A stretch of 64,000 nt of DNA from [Flexibacter] sp. ATCC 35208 (GTDB lineage: Bacteria; Bacteroidota; Bacteroidia; Chitinophagales; Chitinophagaceae). Of this stretch, positions 17,711 to 26,856 are shown in pieces; position 1 is the first letter of the stretch, and each line of letters begins with the position of its first letter. The notes below the pieces were generated by a model that saw nothing but the letters and a program-made list of their open reading frames with translations, made no database searches and had not been told where the DNA came from. A program made the translations under genes and the position numbers. The DNA lies in assembly GCF_001975825.1 (NCBI RefSeq), contig NZ_MTKN01000045.1, positions 1-64,000 of the forward strand. The letters are read 5' to 3'.

Positions 17711-18133
17711 ATGAAAAGAACAGCAAATGCACATTGGAATGGTAATTTAAAAGAAGGTCAGGGCAATATCTCTACCCAGAGCACCGTGTTGACCAACACA
17801 CAGTATTCTTTTAACGCCCGTTTTGCTGATGGAGTAGGTACTAACCCCGAAGAACTGCTGGGTGCTTCCCATGCAGGTTGTTTTACCATGGCACTGAGTG
17901 CAGCTCTCACACAGGCTGGTTTTACAGCTGGTGACCTGGATACAAAAGCAACTGTAGAACTGGATCCTTCTATTCCTGGTATTACAGGAATTACACTGGA
18001 CCTGGTTGCTGCCGTGATTCCAGGAGTAAGCGAAGAGCAGTTTAATGCGATTGCGAAAGGAGCAAAGGAGAATTGCCCGATTTCAAAAGCGCTGGCAGCT
18101 ACGCCAATCACTTTGAATGTGACTTATAAATAA
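17711..18133 (+). CDS. OsmC family peroxiredoxin
   Basis: This 140-residue protein detoxifies organic hydroperoxides with two reactive cysteines. GASHAGCFTMALSAAL carries the peroxidatic Cys and AKENCPISKAL the resolving Cys, in the OsmC arrangement. The N-terminus (RTANAHWNGNLKEGQGNIST) and length match OsmC rather than Ohr. It is monocistronic and ends at the bidirectional terminator at 18171. Confidence 0.93.
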   Translation: MKRTANAHWNGNLKEGQGNISTQSTVLTNTQYSFNARFADGVGTNPEELLGASHAGCFTMALSAALTQAGFTAGDLDTKATVELDPSIPGITGITLDLVAAVIPGVSEEQFNAIAKGAKENCPISKALAATPITLNVTYK

Positions 18134-18170
18134 TAAAATTTGCCTGCCGCAGGCAATCCGTGGTATGTAA

Positions 18171-18205
18171 AAAAACGCTTTTGCCGGAGGCAAAAGCGTT
18201 TTTTT
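18171..18205. terminator. Bidirectional terminator
   Basis: AAAAACGCTTTTG and CAAAAGCGTTTTT form a strong stem with A and T tracts on both sides, between the convergent OsmC gene and the gene at 18213-18989. A smaller TTGCCTGC/GCAGGCAA hairpin lies at about 18139-18155. Confidence 0.9.
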
Positions 18206-18212
18206 ATAGGAT

Positions 18213-18989
18213 TTAATTCTTTGCAGGAGTTATCTCATCTGCCTCAGGCGTCGGATTCAACACATATTCCTTTTTCTTCGGATCGTAAATGATGTACAGA
18301 TACCCACCCCTCTTTCCAACATCATTCCACACAGTAATATCCTTGTTCCCATCATTGTTAATATCATCTACGATCGCATTGCCATAAATAATGGTCCACA
18401 CATTTCCACTGGCAGTTTTTACTTTTTCAAAGTCAATTTCCTGGGTCACCTTGTTGGTCACTTTATCCACAATCTTCAGCTTCCGCATAATCGCTTGTTT
18501 GCCAATGACTTTCTTGCTATATACCCCTACCAGGTATTTATCTTTCAGACTGGCACTCTGTATAATATCGATGGGAGCGATCTTCGAAGTAGCCACTGTA
18601 TCAATCAGTTCACCGATCTTTTCCAGTTCTAGTACCTCAGGTGTCATGTTGTTTTTCAAAGACATCCAGGTACCTTTCATTTTAGTCCCGTAAAAAAGGA
18701 AGTCCATCATCGCATTCGGCTGGTTATTGATGGTCTCTTTCAAAACCATGTGGGTACGTTCGTTGAGTATACCATTGAGCGCAATAGGTTCGTTGAGGTT
18801 ATCATACATATACACCCCTTTCACTGTAATGGCTTCCGGATCATCTCCATACCCGCGCAACAACTGCACAGAGAGATGAATGGGTCGGTCTCCGATCTTC
18901 CCTTTGAAATTATAGCAAACATACCAGCCTGCATGACTGGTGCCGGCAAATAGCAGGCATAGAAGCAGGGATAGGATAGATTTTTTCAT
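18213..18989 (-). CDS. Exported hypothetical protein with FG-GAP-like calcium motif
   Basis: A 258-residue protein with a signal peptide (MKKSILSLLLCLLFAGTSHA). The body is beta-rich and unassigned. Near residues 210-230 it has DDINNDGNKDITVWND, an FG-GAP/VCBS-type calcium-binding loop, followed by GYLYIIYDPKKKEY. It probably resides in the periplasm or on the surface. It converges on OsmC and is divergent from the MarR-GNAT gene; no partner gene is evident. Confidence 0.65.
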   Translation of the reverse strand: MKKSILSLLLCLLFAGTSHAGWYVCYNFKGKIGDRPIHLSVQLLRGYGDDPEAITVKGVYMYDNLNEPIALNGILNERTHMVLKETINNQPNAMMDFLFYGTKMKGTWMSLKNNMTPEVLELEKIGELIDTVATSKIAPIDIIQSASLKDKYLVGVYSKKVIGKQAIMRKLKIVDKVTNKVTQEIDFEKVKTASGNVWTIIYGNAIVDDINNDGNKDITVWNDVGKRGGYLYIIYDPKKKEYVLNPTPEADEITPAKN

Positions 18990-19076
18990 AGGTATTGGTC
19001 ATTTGGAATAGGACAAAGATACCCTAACTTATTGAGATTTTTCATATATGATGGTAATTCCGGAGATACTTATTAC

Positions 19077-19100
19077 ATTTACGTAACTAGTTACGTAAAT
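19077..19100. promoter_or_regulatory. Perfect 24-base palindrome, candidate MarR operator
   Basis: The half-site ATTTACGTAACT is followed directly by its exact reverse complement. The palindrome ends one base before the ATG of the MarR-GNAT gene. Size and position fit an autoregulatory operator for a dimeric MarR protein. Confidence 0.8.
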
Positions 19101-19101
19101 T

Positions 19102-20061
19102 ATGTCAACAATGGAATTCTTCAAAGAAGCAGGCAAAATGGCACTTGGCAGCCGACTCCGGCTACTCACTGAAAAGATCACTGAGGACGCAGGACAGATT
19201 TACAGCCTCTATGGTATCGACATGCAACCGAAGTGGTTTCCGGTTTTCTACGTGCTCTCAAAAGGTGAAGGCAAAACCATCACCGCTATCGCCAAAGAGA
19301 TAGGTCATACCCACCCATCCGTAAGTAAGATCACCACCGAAATGGCAAAAGCCGGTTACCTCCTTGAGAAAAAGGATAAAACCGATGGCCGCCGGAATGT
19401 GGTGCAGTTATCTAAAAAAGGAAAAGATACCGCCCTTCAGATTGCGGATCAATATAAAGATGTAGAACAGGCCATCGACGAGATCTCTTCCCAGACAAGA
19501 AATGACCTTTGGACAGCGATTGAAGAATGGGAATACCTGTTGGAAGAAAAAAGTCTGCTGCGCCGTGTAATGGAAACCAGGAAACTAAGAGAAGGCAATG
19601 CCATTCGTATCGTGGAATACACGTCTGAATATCAAAAGGCTTTTCGCGATCTGAATGAAGAATGGATCACCACATATTTCAAAATGGAAGAGGCAGATTA
19701 TAAAGCCTTAGATCATCCCAATGAATACATCCTTGATAGTGGAGGATATATTTTAGTGGCTTTAGATGGAGAGACACCTGTAGGGGTATGTGCACTCATC
19801 AAAATGGCAGATCCTGTGTATGAATATGAACTCGCTAAAATGGCTGTGTCTCCAAAAGCACAAGGCAAAAGCGTGGGCTATAAACTAGGTAATGCGATTG
19901 TAGAGAAAGCACGATCATTGGGTGCTAAAAACCTCTACCTCGAAAGCAATACGATCCTCAAACCAGCTATTGGATTATACCAGAAATTAGGATTTAAAAA
20001 AGTAGCCGGACGTGCTACGCCTTATGAAAGATGTAATATTCAAATGGAGTTGATCTTATAA
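19102..20061 (+). CDS. MarR-type regulator fused to a GNAT N-acetyltransferase
   Basis: A 319-residue bifunctional protein. Residues 1 to about 150 are a MarR winged helix: TITAIAKEIGHTHPSVSKIT is the recognition region and KKDKTDGRRNVVQLSKKG the wing. Residues about 165-319 are a GNAT domain with ILVALDGETPVGVCALI, the acetyl-CoA loop AVSPKAQGKSVGYKLG and YQKLGFKKV. Such fusions are known, and some acetylate small molecules while sensing them, but the substrate here is unknown. The perfect palindrome ending one base before the ATG suggests that it represses itself. Confidence 0.9.
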   Translation: MSTMEFFKEAGKMALGSRLRLLTEKITEDAGQIYSLYGIDMQPKWFPVFYVLSKGEGKTITAIAKEIGHTHPSVSKITTEMAKAGYLLEKKDKTDGRRNVVQLSKKGKDTALQIADQYKDVEQAIDEISSQTRNDLWTAIEEWEYLLEEKSLLRRVMETRKLREGNAIRIVEYTSEYQKAFRDLNEEWITTYFKMEEADYKALDHPNEYILDSGGYILVALDGETPVGVCALIKMADPVYEYELAKMAVSPKAQGKSVGYKLGNAIVEKARSLGAKNLYLESNTILKPAIGLYQKLGFKKVAGRATPYERCNIQMELIL

Positions 20062-20094
20062 AAAATGCGGGTTATACAACCCGCATTTTTTATT
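20061..20094 (+). terminator. Rho-independent terminator
   Basis: AAAATGCGGGTT / AACCCGCATTTT with a short loop and trailing T run directly follows the MarR-GNAT stop codon. Confidence 0.9.
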
Positions 20095-20323
20095 TAGTTA
20101 TTGATTAATTTCATGGCACCATGCAGGTATCTTTCTCCTAAATTCGGATACTTAATCACCAGCGCCATACATATCTGCCGTGTCCCAGAAATTGATGCCC
20201 AGTTCTAATGCTCTGTGCAGGGTGGCAATGCTTTCAGTATCATTATGCAAAGCTCATACCCATGCAGCCCAATCCTGTAGCGGAGAGCTTTTCGACGGTA
20301 TTGCCAAGGGTTCTGTACTTCAT
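20094..20323 (-). pseudogene. Aldo/keto reductase remnant
   Basis: From ATG 20323 the frame reads MKYRTLGNTVEKLSATGLGC then MGMS, a classic aldo/keto reductase N-terminus. After a frame change it reads NDTESIATLHRALELGINFW followed by DTADMYGAG, the NADPH-site motif. It then jumps to a C-terminal tail ending KYPNLGERYLHGAMKLINN and stop. Roughly 250 central residues are missing. The gene is dead through frameshift and internal deletion. Confidence 0.75.
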
Positions 20324-20582
20324 ATCGTGCGTGTTTTTTGTAGATACAAAGGTAGGAGCCGCATGGCAGGCGGCTATTAAGGAATTCAAACGGAAACTTA
20401 CAATTTTCAAACAAATACTGCTGCGTTACGGATTTCGCCCGGTGCTACGCCGGCATGCTTGCGCATTGCATCCTTTCCTGTAGTAAACAGATAGGTGACG
20501 TATCGTACCCGGCAATTGTCGGAATTGCCCATAATTGGAATAAATGACTTAACTTAAATTCGTAGTATAAAAATCAAACACC
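20324..20582. other. Intergenic region with possible AraC-tail scrap
   Basis: On the minus strand, 20407-20511 can be read as a short frame ending AMRKHAGVAPGEIRNAAVFV and stop, which resembles the last helix of an AraC-type regulator. AraC genes often sit beside aldo/keto reductases, and a reductase remnant is adjacent. No intact gene was seen. Confidence 0.35.
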
Positions 20583-20993
20583 ATGAGCACGATCACCATC
20601 AAAACCACGGTTAATGCACCTGTAGACAAGGTGTGGAAAATCTGGAGTAATCCCGAACACATTGTTAAATGGAGCACAGCTTCTGAAGACTGGCACACTC
20701 CCAAGGCAACAAATGACCTGCGTCCGGGAGGTCGGTTTTCTTCAAGGATGGAAGCGAAAGATGGCAGTATGGGCTTTGATTTTTGGGGTACCTACGATGT
20801 GGTAAAGCCGCACGAGAAAATCGGCTATACCCTCGGCGATGGCCGCAAAGTAGATATCTATTTCCACAGTCATGGAGACTCAACTGATATTAACGAGACT
20901 TTCGAACCTGAAAATCAAAACCCCGAAGAAATGCAAAGAGCGGGATGGCAGGCGATTCTTGATAATTTTAAGAAGTACACTGAGTCCATCTAA
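20583..20993 (+). CDS. SRPBCC / AHSA1-like domain protein
   Basis: A 136-residue single-domain protein of the Bet v1-like superfamily. Its pattern (ITIKTTVNAPVDKVWKIWSN, then WHTPKATNDLRPGGRFSSRM and FDFWGTYDVVKPHEKIGYTL, ending GWQAILDNFKKYTES) is typical of AHSA1-like SRPBCC proteins in Bacteroidota. These have a hydrophobic ligand cavity and no clear reaction. It is monocistronic, with a strong terminator eight bases after its stop. Confidence 0.9.
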   Translation: MSTITIKTTVNAPVDKVWKIWSNPEHIVKWSTASEDWHTPKATNDLRPGGRFSSRMEAKDGSMGFDFWGTYDVVKPHEKIGYTLGDGRKVDIYFHSHGDSTDINETFEPENQNPEEMQRAGWQAILDNFKKYTESI

Positions 20994-21000
20994 GCGAATT

Positions 21001-21110
21001 AAAAAGGGGGTGTATCAAATGTATGATACACCCCCTTTAATTCGGATACCTGATGGAGCCAGATTCCATTTTTTGTGATTCTCAGGTGTTTCATTTATTT
21101 ATGATCCACC
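21001..21110 (+). repeat. Terminator plus intergenic repeat, copy 2
   Basis: The stem GGGGGTGTATCA / TGATACACCCCC (21005-21035) with flanking A and T tracts terminates the SRPBCC gene. It is followed by AATTCGGATACCTGATGGAG and, after a variable stretch, TTTCATTTATTTATGATCC. The same block follows the hairpin in copies 1 and 3. The terminator is clear; the conserved 70-base tail is unexplained. Confidence 0.7.
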
Positions 21111-21124
21111 CCTTTTTCAAATCA

Positions 21125-21721
21125 TTATTTTTGATATAAATCCTTTTTGATATTATAGACGAATTGCCATCTTAGTGAAAGTTGAAAAGCTGAACCACCC
21201 ACCAGTGAACCGATGATTGCCCCACCTAACACGTCAGAAGGGAAATGTTTACCGACGTACACCTGTGCATAACAAATTGCTGCTGCCCATATCCACAACC
21301 AGTTCCATTTTTTATCTAAGTAATGTCTGATTGCAAAGAACCAATAAGTTGCCAATGCAAAGTGATTGGCAGCGTGATTGGATGGGAAGGAGTATTGGCC
21401 GCCACAATCCACCAGGCTTCTTACCATACCGTTCAGTTCCGGATCATAGCAGGGGCGTAGTCTGCCTATGAATGGTTTAACAAACTGTGCACACATTGCA
21501 TCTGTAAATGCAAAGGCCACCAGGGTCATAACGATAAACAACACTGCATTGTGTTTCAGCTTACGGATGCTAAACCATAACATAAACGCATAGAGGGGAA
21601 TCCATGTGAGTGGTTCTCTTATGGCTATCATGATGGGATCCAGAAATTTAACATCTGTATCATGATTAATAAGCATAAAAAGGACCTTGTCCAGTTCCCT
21701 GAACGAATGTAATATGTCCAT
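21125..21721 (-). CDS. PAP2-family membrane phosphatase
   Basis: A 198-residue integral membrane protein with about five helices. The three acid-phosphatase motifs are present: KPFIGRLRP (KxxxxxxRP type), PSNHAANH (PSGH-like, Gly replaced by Asn) and the third motif, which reads VYVGKHFPSD with GKH where SR..H is more usual. It would dephosphorylate lipid phosphates such as undecaprenyl pyrophosphate, phosphatidylglycerol phosphate or a lipid A precursor; which one is not determined. Confidence 0.88.
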   Translation of the reverse strand: MDILHSFRELDKVLFMLINHDTDVKFLDPIMIAIREPLTWIPLYAFMLWFSIRKLKHNAVLFIVMTLVAFAFTDAMCAQFVKPFIGRLRPCYDPELNGMVRSLVDCGGQYSFPSNHAANHFALATYWFFAIRHYLDKKWNWLWIWAAAICYAQVYVGKHFPSDVLGGAIIGSLVGGSAFQLSLRWQFVYNIKKDLYQK

Positions 21722-22094
21722 AAATAAAGTCGTTTACACTGAATTTCAATTGGCAATGCCGGGCTTGACAATGTAGGTCTTGTCACTGGCGGCAGCTTCT
21801 ATCAATCGTTTTTTTAAGTTGTAGGTATCCTATTCAATCTATTCAGACTGTAAGTTAATTATTTATTCAAATGTCCACTTTTTGTTCATAATCATTTAAT
21901 ATTAGCGACGAGGGTCGAAAGTTTGTCGATATACCGTTTTTGCATAGCTGTGTTCGCTTTTCGGGTCATATCGCAGGAATCTGAGTGCTGGTCGCGACAA
22001 TTCCGGCATATGCCTATAAGCCTGCCTGATTTATCGGATTCAGTTGTAGTATTGACCCCGCAGGCTACCTGTACGCGAACGAACATAGACCTTT
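21722..22094. other. Intergenic region between divergent PAP2 and DUF5686 genes
   Basis: This 373-base stretch must hold promoters for both divergent genes. An open minus-strand frame (21892-22086) has no recognisable protein pattern. Nothing else was identified. Confidence 0.4.
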
Positions 22095-24581
22095 ATGAAG
22101 TGTACGATACTATCGTATTTTTTATTGATTGCCTTTCCCATTTCTCTTGTTGCCCAGACTATGGTGTCAGGAACAGTGACCGACGCCGGCACCCATGCTC
22201 CCCTGCAGATGGTGAGTATTGTGATTGCTGGCAAAACAATCGGTACACATTCTGACGAAAAAGGTCATTTTACGTTGACGGCTAACGAACCATTTACACA
22301 GATCTCCGTTTATGCAATGGGATACAAAACGGTGAAATTTGCCGTAGTACCCGACAAGCAGCAGGTGATCAACGTAAAGCTGGTGCAGGATACCTATGGT
22401 CTCAATGAAGTTGTGGTCAAATCGGGGAAAAGGCAGAAATATTCGAATAAGAATAATCCTGCTGTCGACCTGATCAGGGAAGTGATTGCACATAAATCAA
22501 AGAACCGTCCGGAAAATTATGACTATGTAGAGTATCATAAATATGAAAGGATGTTACTCTCACTCAGTCATCTGACAGATACCTTTCGTAACCGGCGTCT
22601 CTTTAAAAATTACCAGTTCCTTTTTACAGAGCAGGATTCCAATGCCATTGGTGGAAGGTTGATGCTGCCTGTGTATATGGAAGAAAAGATGTCTGACAAT
22701 TATTATCGTCGCAATCCTTATACCAAAAAGCAGATTATCCGTGCCAGCAAACAGGTGAAGTACGATGAAAATCTGATTGATAATAAAGGCTGGTCTTCCA
22801 CACTCAATTTCTTTTACCAGGATATAGATATTTACCAGAATAATATCATGGTGATGACGAACCAGTTATTGAGTCCTGTGGCGGGTGGTGCACCAGGGTT
22901 TTATAAATATTTCATCACAGATACGGTAGATAATCAGGTGGTACTGGATTTCAGTCCCCGGAGTAAAACAGACCTGCTCTTTGAAGGGCGGTTGTATATC
23001 AGGCTGGATAGTACATATGCCATATCGCGGGCAGAACTGACGGTGGATAAGCGTATCAACCTGAACTTTGTACGGCGTATGGAAGCCAACCTTACTTTTG
23101 ATGAGCGAAACCAGTTGAAAGAAAGTACGCTGAAGATAGATTTTGGTCTTAGCAAAGAGAAAGGGAAAGGGATGTATGGAGAGCGTATTGTGCAGATAGA
23201 TAGCTTCTTCCTGGATAAAAAAAGACCTGCTGCAGATTATGCAGGACCTGCGGTAGAAACGCTTGCAGATGCGGAGAAAAAGGATACCGGTTACTGGACC
23301 TCGAATCGTCCTTTTGCATTGTCAGGACCAGCGTCGGGGGTATACAAAAATATGGATAGCCTGCAGCATACGCCTTCTTTTAAGAGAGCGGTGAACTGGG
23401 CTACATTTTTATTGATTGGGTTTAAAAACTTCGGGCCTTTTGAAATAGGACCGGTGAATACTTTCTACAGTTTTAATTCGGTGGAAGGTTTCCGGCCACG
23501 CTTTGGGGGCAGAACGACGGAGCAACTGAGCAAGCGGATTTACTTTGAAGGGTATGTGGCGTATGGGGTAAAAGATGAACGCTTTAAGTATTTCGCGAGT
23601 GCCACTTATTCATTGAACAATAAATCAATTTATACTTTCCCTCAACATTATATCCGGGCCAGTTTTCAACACGATACCAAGATTCCGGGGCAGGAACTGC
23701 AATTTGTGCAGGAGAACAACGTGTTGTTATCATTCAAGCGCGGTACCAGCAATCAGATGCTGTACAATGATTTTTTCAAGGTAGAGTACATGCGTGAGTT
23801 ACAGAATCATTTCTCTTATTCCTTTGGATTTAAATACTGGGACCAGCATCCGGCAGGAGGATTGTCTTTCCAGAAACTGGTGAATGAAGAGGCGGTCAAT
23901 GTAGCAGGTGTGAAGACCAGCGAAGTGAATATGACATTGCGTTATGCACCACATGAACAGTTTTACCAGAGTAAATTATACCGTACACCGATTACAGATA
24001 AGTATCCTGTATTTACATTGCGGTACAACCAGGGTATTAAAGGATTGCTGAATAGTGAATACAATTACCAGCATGTAGGATTGAATATATCAAAGCGGTT
24101 TTATTTGTCGCAGCTGGGGTATACGGATGTGAGTGCAGAAGGTTCATATTTGTTTGGACAGGTACCGTTTCCATTGCTGGATATTCACAGGGCGAACCAG
24201 ACGTATTCCTTTCAGTTGCAGTCTTACAACCTGATGAACTTTTTGGAGTTTGTGAGCGATCATTATGCAGGTGTGAATATAGATCATCACTTCAATGGAT
24301 TTTTCTTTAACAAGGTGCCATTGTTACGCAGGTTGAAATGGAGAGAAGTGGTGAATGCGAAGTTCCTGTGGGGTGGGTTGAGGAGTGAGAATGCAGGAAA
24401 ACTGATGTTGTTCCCTTCCGGCACCTATTCGTTGAGTAACGGGCCTTATATTGAGGGAAGTGTGGGTGTTGGCAATATCTTTAAGATCATCAGGGTGGAT
24501 GTGGTGAAGCGGTTCACTTACCTGGATCATCCGGATGTGCCATCATGGGGAATAAGGGCGATGTTGAAGTTTGATTTTTAA
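22095..24581 (+). CDS. DUF5686 / carboxypeptidase-like regulatory domain outer-membrane protein
   Basis: An 828-residue exported protein. After the signal peptide (MKCTILSYFLLIAFPISLVAQ) comes a CarboxypepD_reg-like beta sandwich (VSGTVTDAGTHAPLQMVSIV to about residue 110). The rest is the DUF5686 region, including VYMEEKMSDNYYRRNPY, the NFFYQDIDIYQNNI segment and a C-terminal barrel-like half with alternating aromatic strands. Proteins of this architecture are common Bacteroidota outer-membrane proteins of unproven function. It has no TonB plug domain. It is monocistronic. Confidence 0.85.
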   Translation: MKCTILSYFLLIAFPISLVAQTMVSGTVTDAGTHAPLQMVSIVIAGKTIGTHSDEKGHFTLTANEPFTQISVYAMGYKTVKFAVVPDKQQVINVKLVQDTYGLNEVVVKSGKRQKYSNKNNPAVDLIREVIAHKSKNRPENYDYVEYHKYERMLLSLSHLTDTFRNRRLFKNYQFLFTEQDSNAIGGRLMLPVYMEEKMSDNYYRRNPYTKKQIIRASKQVKYDENLIDNKGWSSTLNFFYQDIDIYQNNIMVMTNQLLSPVAGGAPGFYKYFITDTVDNQVVLDFSPRSKTDLLFEGRLYIRLDSTYAISRAELTVDKRINLNFVRRMEANLTFDERNQLKESTLKIDFGLSKEKGKGMYGERIVQIDSFFLDKKRPAADYAGPAVETLADAEKKDTGYWTSNRPFALSGPASGVYKNMDSLQHTPSFKRAVNWATFLLIGFKNFGPFEIGPVNTFYSFNSVEGFRPRFGGRTTEQLSKRIYFEGYVAYGVKDERFKYFASATYSLNNKSIYTFPQHYIRASFQHDTKIPGQELQFVQENNVLLSFKRGTSNQMLYNDFFKVEYMRELQNHFSYSFGFKYWDQHPAGGLSFQKLVNEEAVNVAGVKTSEVNMTLRYAPHEQFYQSKLYRTPITDKYPVFTLRYNQGIKGLLNSEYNYQHVGLNISKRFYLSQLGYTDVSAEGSYLFGQVPFPLLDIHRANQTYSFQLQSYNLMNFLEFVSDHYAGVNIDHHFNGFFFNKVPLLRRLKWREVVNAKFLWGGLRSENAGKLMLFPSGTYSLSNGPYIEGSVGVGNIFKIIRVDVVKRFTYLDHPDVPSWGIRAMLKFDF

Positions 24582-24615
24582 GCGATAAGTAGTATATTAT
24601 ATTAGTTATCGCGCT

Positions 24616-24714
24616 ATGAACGAAAGAATGTTTAAATTCCTGTTAGCAGACGACGACAGGGAAGATCAGGAAATATTGATGGAGTTACAACCTATGACTT
24701 CGGCTGCTTTGTAA
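24616..24714 (+). pseudogene. Response-regulator receiver remnant
   Basis: MNERMFKFLLADDDREDQEI is the start of a two-component receiver domain, with the acidic pocket DDD. The frame passes into unrelated sequence near 24687 and stops at 24714. The phospho-acceptor Asp and everything after it are missing. It is joined to the kinase remnant coming from the other strand. Confidence 0.75.
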
Positions 24715-24914
24715 CCTTTGATCTTTTCGGCGCCTTTATTCCAGTTAATGATACACCCATCTGTGTCGAGGAGGAGGATGGCATAGTCTTCCATTTCTTC
24801 CACCATTTTGTGGTATCGCTCCTCATTGCGAAGGAGGGTTGCGTTTTTTTGTTCAGCAAGCTGTAGCAGGCGCTCGTACGAAGCGGAGTCATCTGGTAGT
24901 GGTCTTGTGTCCAT
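24687..24914 (-). pseudogene. PAS-domain sensor-kinase remnant
   Basis: From ATG 24914 the frame encodes a coiled-coil leader (LLQLAEQKNATLLRNEERYH) and a PAS fold (MEDYAILLLDTDGCIINWNK, then GAEKIKGYKAAEVIG). It breaks off in the middle of the PAS domain. The rest, including any histidine-kinase core, is gone. The break coincides with the break of the convergent receiver fragment, so one deletion probably removed the 3' parts of both genes. Confidence 0.7.
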
Positions 24915-24997
24915 TGGAATAATGTATGTATCGTCCGAAACAAATATAAGATAATAGGAAATAGTTTCTTATTTTATCGGGAATAAAGAGTTCACGT

Positions 24998-26818
24998 ATG
25001 AGATTACTTACCTCTATGATGTTGGCAATGTTTTGCAACATGAATAGTCATGCACAACAACTGAATATTATTCCTGAGCCTGTATCTATGCAAGTTCATA
25101 GTGGCACTTTGGCACTGGGGCAGGACATTAGCTGGACGACAGATGTTAAGGGTGCTTCCTTATCATTAGCGAAGGCACAGCTGGAAGCGGATTGCAGGAA
25201 GAATATAACGGGTTTGAATACAACTAATATTTCCCTGACCCTGTTGAAAAAAGAAGATAGTGGAATTGGTGCAGAGGGCTACCTGCTTGAAATTGATAAG
25301 GATGGTATTCATATTTCTGCGAATAAAGAGAATGGATTGTTTTATGGGTTACAGACAGTGCGGCAGTTGCTGGTAATGCCGGATGTGCCTTACCTGACAA
25401 TCAGGGATTATCCTGTGGTAGGGTGGAGAGGCATGATGCTGGATGTATCCAGGCACTTCTTTACCAAAGCAGAAGTGATGCGGTATGTTGATGAAATAGC
25501 TGCTTACAAATTTAATGTGCTGCATTGGCACCTGACAGATGATGGTGGGTGGCGTATAGAAATAAAGAGTTATCCTAAGTTGACAGAAGTAGGTGCATGG
25601 TGTGTGGAAAAGTATGGTTATTACGGTGAGTTTTCAGCACCTGGAAAAGATGCAAAGTATAACTATGGTGGATTTTATACCCAGCAGGATATAAAAGACA
25701 TTGTACAATATGCAAAGGCGCAGTATGTCGATATCCTTCCTGAAATAGATATTCCTGGTCACTCTATGGCGGCGGTAGTGGCCTATCCGGAGTTGTCAGG
25801 TACAAAGGATGCAGTGAATTACAAGGTGTATTCAGGTGAAAAGGGTTTCATGGATTGGACGGATCATGGTATAGTAGCCCGGTATGATAATACCCTCAAT
25901 CCTGCCAAACCAGAGGTGTATAAGTTTTTGGATAAGGTTTTTGGAGAGGTAGCGGGTTTATTTCCTTTTGGTTATATACATGTAGGTGGTGATGAATGTG
26001 CGAAGAATTACTGGCAGAAAGATCCGAATGTGACTGCGTTGATGCAGAAGGAAAAACTGAAAAACTATGAAGAGGTGCAGGCTTATTTTGAAAAGAAAGT
26101 AGAAGCGATTGTTACATCCAAAGGTAAGAAACTGATAGGGTGGGATGAGATCCTGGAAGGCGGGGTGGCACCAAATGCTACCATTATGAGCTGGAGGGGC
26201 GAGAAGGGGGGGATAGAGGCCGTCCGTTTGAAACACCAGGTGGTGATGACCCCGAACAACTATGTATACATTGACTATGTGCAGGGAAATAAGTATATGG
26301 AATCAAAGGTGTATGAAAACCTGCGATTGAAGAAGGTGTATGCATTCAACCCGGTACCTGCTGGTGTAGATCCAGCCTATGTTTTAGGTGGGCAGGCGAA
26401 TTTGTGGACAGAGCAGATCTTCGATTTCAGCAAGGTAGAATATATGACCTGGCCACGTGGATTGGCGGTGGCGGAGAGTTTGTGGAGTCCGGCATCAAAG
26501 AAAGACTGGCCGCGTTTTGTAGAGAAGGTAGAGCAGCATATGAAGTTATTAGACAGAGATACCGTTAATTATGCACCTTGTATGTATGAGCCGGATGTAA
26601 CCCTGCAGTCAGGTGTGTGTACGTTTATTCCTGAAATAGATGGATTGGAAATGCATTATAGTGTGGATAATTCATTCCCGGATATAAAGTCTTTATTATA
26701 CAAGGGGCCTTTTGTGCTGCCAGAAGATGCGGTAATGCTAAGGGTTGTCAGTTTTAAAAAGGGCAGGCCGGTAGGCAGGATAATTTCCATACCTGTAGCT
26801 GAACTGAAAAAGGGGTAA
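24998..26818 (+). CDS. Beta-N-acetylhexosaminidase, GH20
   Basis: A 606-residue secreted enzyme that releases N-acetylhexosamine from chitin oligosaccharides or glycans. It has a signal peptide (MRLLTSMMLAMFCNMNSHAQ), then the GH20b domain (NIIPEPVSMQVHSGTLALG to about residue 125). The catalytic barrel starts at GWRGMMLDVSRHFFTKAEV. FNVLHWHLTDDGGWRIE and the acid-base pair in HVGGDECAKNYW (Asp/Glu near residues 332-333) are intact, as is the late WTEQIFDFSKVEYMTWPR. A short C-terminal extension resembles a chitobiase/beta-hexosaminidase C-terminal domain. Confidence 0.95.
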   Translation: MRLLTSMMLAMFCNMNSHAQQLNIIPEPVSMQVHSGTLALGQDISWTTDVKGASLSLAKAQLEADCRKNITGLNTTNISLTLLKKEDSGIGAEGYLLEIDKDGIHISANKENGLFYGLQTVRQLLVMPDVPYLTIRDYPVVGWRGMMLDVSRHFFTKAEVMRYVDEIAAYKFNVLHWHLTDDGGWRIEIKSYPKLTEVGAWCVEKYGYYGEFSAPGKDAKYNYGGFYTQQDIKDIVQYAKAQYVDILPEIDIPGHSMAAVVAYPELSGTKDAVNYKVYSGEKGFMDWTDHGIVARYDNTLNPAKPEVYKFLDKVFGEVAGLFPFGYIHVGGDECAKNYWQKDPNVTALMQKEKLKNYEEVQAYFEKKVEAIVTSKGKKLIGWDEILEGGVAPNATIMSWRGEKGGIEAVRLKHQVVMTPNNYVYIDYVQGNKYMESKVYENLRLKKVYAFNPVPAGVDPAYVLGGQANLWTEQIFDFSKVEYMTWPRGLAVAESLWSPASKKDWPRFVEKVEQHMKLLDRDTVNYAPCMYEPDVTLQSGVCTFIPEIDGLEMHYSVDNSFPDIKSLLYKGPFVLPEDAVMLRVVSFKKGRPVGRIISIPVAELKKG

Positions 26819-26856
26819 GGGATAATTTTAGAGGGGAGGCTACTTTAGAGGGGAAG

